Of a DNA stretch of 64,000 nt, positions 43,431-54,199 are shown in pieces. Where the stretch lies: NCBI GenBank assembly GCA_037693485.1, contig CM075345.1:4233501-4297500 (forward strand). The letters run 5' to 3'. Position numbers and translations under genes: made by a program. Under the pieces are notes generated by a model, which was not told the origin of the DNA, did not search any database, and was given only the letters and a program-made list of their open reading frames with translations. Numbering within the stretch: the first letter of the stretch is position 1; every line of letters starts with the position of its first letter. The stretch comes from Kitagawia praeruptora (Eukaryota; Streptophyta; Magnoliopsida; Apiales; Apiaceae).

Positions 43431-46400
43431 TTACTGGTAATATTTCTTTAAATGCTCCATGTTCCAAGCGCGAGGAATATGCTTCCCTTCCATATCTGCT
43501 AAGTAATAAGTCACCTCCCATAGAGCTGCTCTGACCTTGTAAGGCCTTTCCCAATTTGCACCGAATACTCCATGATTTTGGATCTTTGTATTAGGCATGA
43601 CCCGACGAAGAACATAGTCACCAACCTTCAAAGGCCTAACCCTGACTTTAGTGTTATAATACCGTGTCACCCTTTGCTGATAAGATACCAACCTCGCCTG
43701 AGAAGTAGCCCGAAATTCTTCTACCATGTCTAGATAAAGCCGATGATTCACCTCATTGACCTCGGGCTGAAAGTGATCCCTTCGAAAAGAACCTGCCCCT
43801 AACTCTACGGGAACCATAGCCTCACACCCATATGTTAAGGCAAAGGAAGTTTCCCCTGTAGTAGTTCTAGGGGTCATGTTATAACTCCACAAGACATTAG
43901 GCAACTCCTCCGGCCAATTTCCCTTATTGTCATCCAACTTTGCCTTCAAGGTATGCTTGATGATTTTATTAATTGCTTCAGTTTGCCCGTTCGTCTGAGG
44001 ATGGCTTACAGCGGAGAAATCCTTCCTAATCCCAAGATTACTACATAGCTATCGCATTTCCTTACTATCAAACTGCTTTCCATTATCAGATATAAGCTTA
44101 TATGGAATCCCAAATCGACAGACAATTGAGCGATACACAAAATCCACCAACTTCTTCGCAGTATTTGTTGCCAAAGGTTCCGCTTCCGCCCATTTAGTGA
44201 AGTAATCGACTGCAACCACTGCATACTTCACTTCACTCCTCCTTTCCCTTTGGGGAGTTCCCCAATCAGGTCAATCCTCCACATAGCAAAAGGCCAAGGA
44301 CTAGTCAAAGAGGTGAGTGCAACAGCAGGGCTATTCACAAAATTAGCATATCGCTGACACTTATCACAAGACCTTGCAAAATTGAAAGCATCCTCCTTAA
44401 GCGTAGGCCAGTAGTAACCTTGCCGAAGCACCTTCTGAGCAAGTGACTCACCCCCCGAGTGATTTCCACAGATACCTTCATGGATCTCCCGTAAAACATA
44501 ATGACATTCCTCACCATCAATACACTTCAGAAGAGGCTGATTAAATCCTCGCTGATACAAACTCCCCCCATAATCAACATAACGAGCAGCCTTGTATCGC
44601 AGTCGCCTAGCGTCACCCTTATCCTCCGGAAGAATCCCCTCCTTCAAATATTTCCAGATCGGAGTCATCCAAGTAGCTGGTATTGGCTCATCAATTTGCA
44701 TTAATTCTACCTCAGGAACACTCGGCTCCTTCTGAATCTCCAAAGGTGTATAACGCCCAACAAAGTAGCTTCTTTCTGATATCCCAACTTAGCCAGAGCA
44801 TCAGCCTCCGCATTACTATCCCTAGGCAACTGTTCCAACTTTGCTTCTCGAAACAATCCCATTAGTCGCTGAGTGCATCTCATATACAACTCAGTGCGAG
44901 GACCACGTGCTTTGAACCCTCCGTTTACCTGATATACAACCAGCATAGAATCACTCAAAACATTAATATTTTCCACCTTCATCTCGAGGGCAAGCTTTAA
45001 TCCCGAAATCAAAGCCTCGTACTCAGCGTCATTATTCGTAGCATGGAAAGCAAAGTGTATGGCGCTTCTCAAATGATGTCCTTCGGGACTGATCAATACT
45101 ATCCCTGCCCCGGCACCTCCATTGTTTGCTGCACCGTCTACATATAAGGTCCACCATAGTGCCGGGCTAGACTGTTCTTCATCCACTTGTGGTGGCGCAA
45201 CAGGTATGATAGCTAAGATATCTCCTTCACGCTCCAAAGGGAACTCCAAAATGAAATCCGCGAGAGCCTGCCCCTTTATAGCGCTCCTTGATTTATATTC
45301 GACATCAAATTGACCTAGCTCAATAGCCCATTTTAATATGCGCCCAGAGGTCTCCGGCTTGTGTAATATCTGTCTCAATGGGTACGACGTCCGAACCTCG
45401 ACCTTATGTGCCTGAAAGTAAGGTCGCAATTTCCTAGAAGCCAAAATTAGTGCATATACCAACTTCTCCATGTTTGAATACCTCGTCTCCGCATCCAACA
45501 ACCTTTTGCTGACATAATATATAGGATACTGGGTATCACCTTCCTCGCGCACTAGGACCCCGCTAATAGAATAATCCGAAACAGCCAGATACAGAATGAG
45601 GATCTCACCTTCCTGAGGCCTAGACAGAAGTGGGGGTGATCCCAAATGGTTCTTCAATGCTTGAAAAGCATCCTCGCATTCTGGCGTCCATTCAAACTTC
45701 TTCCCAACACCTTTGATGGCCTTGAAGAATTCCTTGCACTTATCTGAAGACCTGGATACAAAGCGATTCAAAGCAGCAACTCTCCCAGTCAAGCTCTGCA
45801 CCTCCTTCACTGTCTGTGGAGAACTCATATCAAGGAGAGCCTGTATCTTTGCGGGGTTCGCCTCTATGCCCCTGTGATTTACTATGAAACCCAAGAATTT
45901 CCCAGACTCCACTCCAAATATGCATTTCTGAGGATTAAGCTTCATACGGAACTTTCTGAGAATCTGGAACATCTCCTCCAAATGTTGAATGTGATCTACT
46001 GCCTTCTTAGACTTTACCAGCATGTCATCCACGTAAACCTCCATGGTTTTTCCAATTTGATCTTTGAACATCATATTCACTAACCTTTGATAAGTTGCCC
46101 CTGCATTGAGTAATCCAAAGGGCATCCCGATATAGCAATACAACCCCTTGTCAGTAATAAAAGACGTGTTCTCCTGATCCGGCCCATACATCGGTATCTG
46201 ATTGTATCCCGAATAAGCATCCATGAAACTAAGGAGAGCATGCCCAGCAGTAGCGTCTACTAATTGGTCGATCCTAGGAAGGGGAAAACTATCCTTCTTA
46301 CAAGCCTTGTTTAAGTCGGTAAAATCAACACAAACCCTCCATTTCCCATTGGATTTCTTTACTAAAACTGGATTTGCCAGCCAATCCGGATAAAAGGACT

Positions 46401-47464
46401 CCTTAACCAAACCAACATTTAGCAACCGGTCAACCTCCTCTTTCAAAGTTGTTGCCCGTTCTCCACTAACTGCCCTTCTCTTCTGGCGAATTCCCTTCCT
46501 AGAAGGGTCTATGTTGAGGCGATGACACATCACCTCCGGATCAATTCCTACCATGTCAGCGTGACTCCAAGCGAAAACATCCAGATTATTCTTCAAGAAG
46601 AAAACTAGCTTAGCCCTCAAGTTTGGCTCTAACCTTACCCCAATGTGTAACACCTTGGATGAATCTTTCTCATCCACCAGAATAAACACGGTGTCTTCAG
46701 CTGGTCCCATATTCTTTCCAATTTCCGGCAGCCGAGGGTCCAAATCGAACTCAACTTCCTTCGTCCCACTAGACTCGCCCCCTTCGTGTATGGAAACGAC
46801 CTCCCCCTCCAAGTGTTGGGGTCCATCTCTCCATAATATCAAATCTTTTGAAAACTCAACCATTGGAACATCTTCACAATCCACCACAAACTTCCCCTTT
46901 TTCGCCCTAAGACCTCTCTGCTCTTCCTCCACATCCGTGACGTCTTCGACAACCCCTTCTTGAAACTGGTTTTGATTGACTGGTAGAGGGGGTGCTTCAA
47001 TCATCAAAACTCTATGCTTTGTATTGTCTATTGTGATGTCTTCTTCGAGAGAAATCTCGTCCTCAGATGCCAGAGAAACATCTTCTATCATGACTTCCAC
47101 TGTCTCTCCCAGAGAAGGAGGTGCTTCCAACAGAAAAAACGGGGTTCCCTGCTTAGCCAACGCCTCATAACCTGCCAAGGCATCATCTTCAGGAAATTCT
47201 ACGGTGTATACCATATGAGCAACTGCCTTTGCTGACGATTTTGGCCAAAAAGATTTCAAAGTCTCTTGAACACTCTCTTCTTTGAAGTCCGGCATCTCCT
47301 CCGTCTGCTTGCCCTTTGAGAAAGACTTCATCATCTTGTTATAACAATCGCGAGAATCATACTGACACCCCTTTACACACCCAAGCCCTGCAGGTGTAGG
47401 GAACTTCATCGCTAGATGATAGATCGAGGTTACTACTCTCATCTCCTTCAAAACCGGTCTCCCC
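43431..47464 (-). pseudogene. Tat-3 pol: protease end, RT, RNase H, integrase
   Basis: On the minus strand the frame continues from the CACTA-2 junction. RT has YVDDMLV near 46020, RNase H has YVDGAANNGG near 45130 and NNDAEYEAL, and integrase has its HHCC finger near 44350-44480. Core residues sit in RIDLIGE, ISDNGKQF and NGQTEAIN, and the frame ends at 43431. Breaks are frameshifts near 44745 and 44230 and a TAG at 44049-44051. The single-chain order matches Tat-2 gag-pol. The residues needed for catalysis are still readable, but no full enzyme can be made. Confidence 0.92.
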
Positions 47465-47467
47465 AAC
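47465..47467 (+). repeat. CACTA-2 target duplication, left
   Basis: AAC, matched at 54197-54199. Confidence 0.85.
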
Positions 47468-47499
47468 CACTACGCCATAAACGCACATACGCAACCCCC

Positions 47500-48140
47500 A
47501 TTTTCAGTTGCGTAAGGCCTGAAAAGCGTTGCGTAAGGTCTTACGCAACGCTTTTGGGGCGTTACCAATACTGGCGTTGCGTAAGACCCCTAACGCAACG
47601 CTTTTCCAAGCTATTGCAACACTTCGAAAAGCATTGCATAAGAGGCTTTATGCAACACCAAAAGCATGCAAACGCAACACTTCATGGTGTTGCATAAGAT
47701 GTTTCAACCATGTCAACATGCTGACATGGAAGCAAGGTGCCACGTCAGCATGCTGACATGTAAGCAATGTGCCACGTCAGCATGCTGACATGTCATTAGT
47801 GGGGCCCACAAGTGCCACATCAGAAATGGGGGGCATGCCACGTCAGCAGTGGGGCCCACCAAGGTGCCACGTCAGCAATGAGCCCACATGCCATGTTAGC
47901 AGTAGGGCCCACATGCCACGTCAACAGTGGGTCCCACATGCCACGTCAGCAATGGGTACCAACATGCCACGTCAGCAGTGGGGTCCCCTATCTAACGCAA
48001 CACTATTTGAGTCTAATGCAACGCTAAATTTTTTTTTCTAAGCAACCCCATTCTTTTCAAATGCAACACCATTCTTTTTTATTGCAACATTAAAACTAGG
48101 CTAATGCAACATTAAATAGAGTCAAATGCAACACTTATTT
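47500..48140. repeat. CACTA-2 left subterminal repeats
   Basis: GCGTTGCGTAAG-type and AATGCAACACT-type repeats flank about nine copies of TGCCACGTCAGCA (47739-47980). The stretch also has inverted CAGCATGCTGACATG blocks. Open frames across it are repeat artefacts. Confidence 0.85.
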
Positions 48141-48309
48141 ACAAAAAAAATTGAAATGACTGCTTTGTTTATACATAAAACCATCATGTAGAAACCAAGC
48201 CAACAACTTCAAAAATCCTAAATAATGCAACCAACAAAACTACTTAACAGTTTTACATGTACTAAACCAAGCACATGCACTAATTCTAAGTTCAAAATGT
48301 ACATGTACT

Positions 48310-48640
48310 TCTGTGATATTATCTCTGTATCCTCTCTTTTAGCTCCTGTAGTTTCACGATTTGATCTTGCATAGCAAAATTCCTAACTTGAAGCTCATTA
48401 TTCTCGCTAGTCACCTACGAAGAGAGAAGTTTAACAATATAGTTCAAAATGTGCAGGTAGCTTTAGACAGATTATCATGAGAGTAAACGGTTTGCAACAT
48501 TAATTATTTCCCAACTGGTCTAATAACAGGAGTAATGACTGGACCACGTACCCCAGGAACAGGAGGGCGTACTAGTGCAGGATTGATGCCAGCTTTCCCA
48601 CCTGTCGTGGAAGATATATCAGCCTAACCATTGCTGGGTG
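48310..48640 (-). pseudogene. captured exon-like fragments, product unknown
   Basis: On the minus strand one segment reads INPALVRPPVPGVRGPVITP (about 48510-48600). After an intron-like gap another reads ENNELQVRNFAMQDQIVKLQ and ends in a stop near 48318. The second looks like a leucine-rich coiled-coil terminus. They adjoin the choline-kinase exon but need not belong to it. Not recognised. Confidence 0.4.
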
Positions 48641-48681
48641 GATTACCTACAAATGAATGACATAAGTAATAGGTGGATTAC

Positions 48682-48799
48682 CTAGGTATATATTATAGTC
48701 TAAAACATGTGGTGTCTCAAAGTGATAATTAGCTGCCATTTCACATGAATGGTTTGCAAGGTCGTATGCAGCAGGACTGTAACTGGCATACTCATAATC
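48682..48799 (-). pseudogene. captured choline/ethanolamine kinase exon
   Basis: The minus strand reads DYEYASYSPAAYDLANHSCE, then MAANYHFETPHVLDYN, with acceptor TTTGACAG before it and donor TAGGTAATCC after it. DYEYA and the DLANH/CEMAANY block are the conserved core of plant choline kinases, which phosphorylate choline for phosphatidylcholine synthesis. Only this exon is recognisable; the catalytic HND motif is absent. Confidence 0.85.
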
Positions 48800-49332
48800 C
48801 TGTCAAATAATAGATAAATATAATGAACCTTAGCATATAACGTAAGTAAGAGGATGGCATTCTATATTGTACAAACAATAAATACCTTAAGATAATTAAG
48901 ACAAGTGATAAAATCCTGAACTAGAAAATTCTAAACAAGTAGCTCAACCATGAAGTGAAATTGAAGAAGTGGGATACGTTTGTGCATCGAAGTTTACAGA
49001 AACTTGATCAGCGAAAACGTTTATCTACAATATTTATTCTAAAAAGTGAGCCTGCACATATTGTTGTAAAGTTGGAAACGGCAGTACAAGCATATTAAAA
49101 CAAGGGGAGATTACTATATCATTATTGGTATAATCACTCTCTTAAGAGTTAAGACACAGTCAAGCTCAGAAAAAATATTAAAGCGAACAGACCAAAAAGA
49201 ATGAGACCCTGCATAGTATACCCAGCTGGGCAACCACAAACAACGATTATTTCTTCCTATAAATATAGTGCTGCCTTAATTATGCCAAGTAAACAGAGTT
49301 GCCTTGGTTAATCACTAGTACTAAAAGTTAAA

Positions 49333-49476
49333 ATGGAAGACATTTCACCATTACTGTTAGCAATCTCAGTTGTTGCATTCACCATTGTCGTAACTATTGC
49401 ATTCAAAGTTGTAAACTGGATTTGGTTAAGGCCTAAGAAGTACGAGAAGTACCTGAAAGAGAGAGGATACCAATAA
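49333..49476 (+). pseudogene. captured N-terminus of a CYP72A-type cytochrome P450
   Basis: The frame from ATG 49333 encodes a hydrophobic anchor (LLLAISVVAFTIVVTIAFKV) followed by VNWIWLRPKKYEKYLKERGY. The WxWLRPKK-LE--L--G pattern is typical of the start of CYP72A P450s, which are membrane-bound oxygenases of the endoplasmic reticulum. TAA at 49474 ends it after 47 residues. The frame beyond (IYMYPGKLKQDI) still looks coding, so the stop is probably a mutation. No haem-binding part is present. Confidence 0.75.
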
Positions 49477-52290
49477 ATTTATATGTATCCGGGGAAACTG
49501 AAACAAGATATAGTAATCGACTGAATTATGTCATTGTGTGGGTTTTCCATGTTTCTATGCAGACTACTTGGAGCATCGATTGAATGGTACATCAAAGAAT
49601 TTCCAGCATCGTTTTTAGTAGATTGAGGAATCAAATTTAAACGTTAAGATTTGATAGCTAGGACGTTCTTGAACGAATTATGGATTTTGGTGTATATTTG
49701 GTTTGAATTAGGAATTTCTGGATTGCACTGTTACATTGCTACTAATTCCAGAATTTATGGAATGGTATGAATGGCATGTTACTTTCTTCTTTTAAATGGA
49801 TGGTAATTCTAGTATTTACTTCCTTATTCGTTTTCAGTTATAAATTTCTATTATATTTTCATTTGTCAAACTTGGAGGTGACCAGGACATAGCATTATCT
49901 GTTCAAGGTTTACATTCAAATTCAACATATTTACCTTATTTGGTTATGTTGCTGTGATCTAAGTACAATTTGTGATCACTGTTTCTGGTAAAGTATCTTA
50001 GTATCTTACTGTGAAGCCACCCCTGGCATTGCAACTAGTGTTGTCCAGTGCCAAAGCAAATTTACTAACTCTAAGCATCTTACTGTCAAAAACATAAATT
50101 ATTCATACAAATATATTGATTGTCTAGGTAATCTCTACAAGACTACACCTGCCAATATTGCTCATAAAAAATAGCGTCGACTTTACAATTTATATAGTAA
50201 TCTACAATAAATTTATATGTTTCCGGGGAAACTGAAACAAGATGTGTACCACCAAAAAGAAAAACAATTGGAAGACTTTAAATATTCAGCACATGGAAGT
50301 GGATCAGATGACATGAACGCAGAACTAGTACCTGTTAGTTTTTGTCTGAATTGTATAAGGGCTGTCGTCATATCCTTGAGACAGAACCTTCTGCAACTGA
50401 ACTCTAAAAAACAAAACCAAATCCAATTCAAACAATTTAAAATCGAGAATAAACAGTTCCACCACCATTGAAGAGCTTGTTAGTCATAGAAAGTACAATA
50501 GAAAGATGAATCTATGAAATTCGTAAAAGAATAAGTTGAGGCATTGTCTTGTAGTTTTTCTGTTCCTGTTTCAAAGGTTGATGCAAATCATCAGTCCATT
50601 CCAAACACTATCTATTAACTTTCCCATGAGTTTTACAGTAAGTATACGCAAATACACTATACCATCATTCTTGGACAGTGTAGACAATTGGTTCGTTGCG
50701 GTTGGTTCTATATACTAAACTGTAAGGGCTCAACATTGAAATCATATCTAACATGTAACAATGTTATTAATATCATTTTATCACATTTTGATCCTGAGAT
50801 TGCACCGTACTAAAGAAGCCTACAAACCTCTCTGATAACATAAACATCCAATAATTTTCAAGTCATTTTCCCATGTTAAGATCAATATGATGAAATAAAA
50901 TGAGAGATACACTTTTGAAAGAAGTTATATTTGAGAATCAACATCAGTGTTAGGAATTAAAATGAGCCAAAGGACTCCTGCTCTAGCAGTATTGAATTAA
51001 TCAGTGTCAAAGACAAAATTGGGCATGTGTGTTGTTCAACTGAAAAAAAAAACAGTATATTAAAAAAGTTAAGGGATTGCTGGATCACTAAATATAAGTG
51101 ATAACCAAAAAAATATTTGCCCAATCGACAATTAGAAGGAAAAAACAAGGAATGCCGCATCAGAATTCAGAAGTCACAACTCCATAAACCATTTCACATG
51201 CATAGTTCTGAATTATTATGAATTTCCTTAACTTTTCGTGTTCGGCTCAAAGTATAGATACATTAGATGTATTACCATATGTGGATTAGAAAACTTGGAT
51301 GAAACTTGAAAGGGTCAAAATCGGACAACTAACTGAGTAGCATAATCCAAACCAGTATCAGAATAACCCTGTTTATACTGAAGGTAAAGTTGGGAGGGAG
51401 AACTAGTATTTGCAAATTTATTTTTTCAATTAATGAGCCTTGTCTGGAGTTTAAACTTTAAACTAAAATGTTTGACCACGGAGGCACAGAAGAACTGCAG
51501 AAGCAATGCATTTTCCTCCTGATGTCTAGGGGTACACTCACCTCTGTACTCAAGACACCAATTAGCTTGTAAAAGCAGAATCTAGTAATCATCTACATGC
51601 TGGAAATCGGATTTTGAACATATATGTACAATAATTGTATAATATGATAGCTACAAAAGTACAAAACTCATGAAATCTCCACCTTTGAAAATATTGTAAA
51701 TATTACTTTTAAGTATCTCAACAGCATTGACTTCTTATTAGAAACATGGATCCCTAAATTAGTAAAGTTAAGTTCCAACCAACACATCATTATCAAGAAA
51801 ATTAAAATAAGCTTCAAATTCATAGGACATTTATATCTAAGCTATGGAAACTAATGAGGTCGACAGAAAGAAACATGAAAATTAAATAACTAATGAGGTC
51901 GATTAAAAAGAAACATGAAAACTTAACATAGGTACCTAAAATCAAAGCTCAAAGGTTTGGGAGTGATACCTAAAATCGAAATACAAAACTCAAAGCTCAA
52001 ACTAAAGAAGAGCCTAAATCCACTGAACTCAAAGCTCCCAAGCCCCGAAAACCAAACTGAAGAAGCCCTGAAATCAAAGTGAGAGATTGATTAATTGATG
52101 TTTAAATGAAAAAATAAAATCAATTGAACATAATATTAAAAACCCCTGATTTGAAGAACAAAGCCTCCACCGAACACTCAAACCAGAGTCTTGACTGAAG
52201 TCTCAAATCAATTGGAATGTTGAAGAAGCGAATTACGCACGAATTTGAAGAAGTTGAGAGATTGAGAGTTGGGGAGAGAGTTTTACCGGA
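49477..52290. other. CACTA-2 interior, mostly unassigned
   Basis: A 32-bp block (ATATGTWTCCGGGGAAACTG and flanks) occurs at about 49484 and 50215. The second copy continues into an 84-codon frame (50217-50471) that I cannot identify. The rest is AT-rich and may be captured introns or spacer. Confidence 0.4.
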
Positions 52291-52529
52291 GAGAGAGAGA
52301 GAGATAGATGGGTTTTAGATCGAAAAGTGAGAGATATTTTGTTAAAGTGGGAGTCAAAAGTTTGGGCGGCGGTATTATTTGCGCCTCAAATTTCATCGGG
52401 CGGTATTATTTGTCACTCAAATATTTCACCGATATGTGTGCATATGATATTGTCAAAATATTTATGCATTTTAATTTTTTTACTAAAAAATTGTGTAGTT
52501 TAAATTTAGTAAATAAATATTTAAATTTA

Positions 52530-53525
52530 AATTTCATCTAGGAATTTTTTAAAAAATTACCACATCAATTAAATCGTTATATCTTGACATCCGTACGATT
52601 GTAACGTCGAATTTTTTTTAAAAAAAATAGATTCATGATTTGGGACAAGATTAGTTAAAATGAAGGTCGACTTTGACCGGTTTGACCATTATAAAAGCAA
52701 ACCAAATAAACATAGGAAATTTTTTGAAAAATTACCACATCACTAAAATCGTTATATCTTGACACACGTGCGATTTGAATGTTAAAAAAATAATTTAAAA
52801 AAATAAGTTCATCATTCGGGACAAGACTAGTTAAAAGAAAAGTCCAGTTTGACCGGTTTGACCGTTATAAAACCAAACCAAATACATATAGAATTTTTTT
52901 AAAAAAAATTACCACATCACTAAAATCGTTATATCTTGACACCCGTTCGATTGGAACGTCGAAAAAATAATTTAAAAAAATATATTCATCATTCGGGACA
53001 AGACTAGTTTAAAGGAAGGTCGACTTTGACTGGTTTAACCGTTATAAAACTCAACCAAATAAATATAGGAATTTTTTTAAAAAATTACCACATCACTAAA
53101 ATCGTTATATCTTGACACCCGTTCGATTGGAACGTCGAAAAAATAATTTAAAAAAATAGATTCATCATTCTAGATAAGACTAGTTTAAAGGAAGGTCGAC
53201 TTTGATCGGTTTGACAGTTATAAAACCCAACCAAATAAATATAGGAATTTTTTAAAAAAATTACTAAATCACTAAAATCATTATATCTTGACACTCGTGC
53301 GATTGAAACGTCGAAAAAATAATTAAAAAAATAGATTCATCATTCGGGACAAGACTAGTTAAAAGTAAAGTCCACTTTGACCGTTATAAAACCAAACCAA
53401 ATACATCTAGGAAATTTTTTGAAAAATTACCGCATCACTAAAATCGTTATATCTTGACATCCATGCGATTGGAACGTCGAAAAAATAATTTAAAAAAATA
53501 GATTCATCATTCGGGATAAGACTAG
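52530..53525. repeat. tandem repeat of about 176 bp, 5-6 copies
   Basis: Each unit has ATCGTTATATCTTGACA, then GATTGGAACGTCGAAAAAAT, then GGGACAAGACTAGTTAAA, TTTGACCG and AAACCAAACCAAATA. Markers recur near 52574, 52749, 52924, 53101, 53276 and 53442. Noncoding. Confidence 0.9.
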
Positions 53526-53529
53526 TTAA

Positions 53530-54180
53530 TAAAAGAAAATAAATATCTAATGCAACACTTAAAACAGCAAATGCAACACTACTTGTATCTAATGCAACGC
53601 TTCTGCCACGTCAGCAAATGCCACGTCATCATAGGTGGGTCCCACGTCTGCCACGTCAGCAATTGTGGGTCCCACAATTGCCACGTCAGCATGATGGGCC
53701 TCCAGACACGTCACCCTTGTGGGTCCCACACTGCCACGTCAACAGTGGTGGGTCCCACATCTGCCACGTCATATTTTTTAAAAAAAATATAAATATATCT
53801 AATGCAACACTTCAAACAGCAAATGCAACACTACTGGTATCTAATGCAACGTTTTCTGCCACGTCAGCAAATGCCACGTCAGCAAATGTGGGCCCCACTT
53901 CTACCACGTCAGCAAATATGGGTCCCACAAGTGCCACGTCAGCAAATGCCACGTCAGCATATGTGGGTCCCACTTCTGCCACGTCACCATTTATTAAAAT
54001 GAAAAAATATCTAACGCAACGCCATCAGTTAGTGTTGCATAATGTGAAACACTGTAGGTAATACGCAACACTAAATTATATCTAACGCAACACCAATTCA
54101 GCTCAGTTGCAAAAGACCCAAAACTTCTATCTAACGAAACGCTTTCTGTGCAACGCTTTGTAAAAAGGGTTGCGTATGCT
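53530..54180. repeat. CACTA-2 right subterminal repeats
   Basis: About twelve TGCCACGTCAGCA-type motifs lie between two copies of a block starting ATCTAATGCAACACTT (53547 and 53797). It mirrors the left zone. Confidence 0.85.
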
Positions 54181-54199
54181 CACTTATGGCGTAGTGAAC

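Larger units (their letters stand above)
47468..54196. mobile_element. CACTA transposon 2 with captured gene fragments, 6.7 kb
   Basis: Ends CACTACGCCATAAACGCACA and, inverted, CACTACGCCATAAGTGAGCA; AAC lies on each side (47465-47467, 54197-54199). It interrupts the Tat-3 frame at the end of the protease region: gag and pol on its two sides are in the same frame once the element and one AAC are discounted. Subterminal zones carry TGCCACGTCAGCA repeats. No transposase is present. The terminal 16 bases resemble those of CACTA-1, so one family of transposase may move both. Confidence 0.94.

Noticed and set aside
53550..54061. Frames of 66-147 codons rich in CHVS or ATSA
   Set aside because: They only translate the CACTA-2 subterminal repeats; the same applies to 47769-48041.
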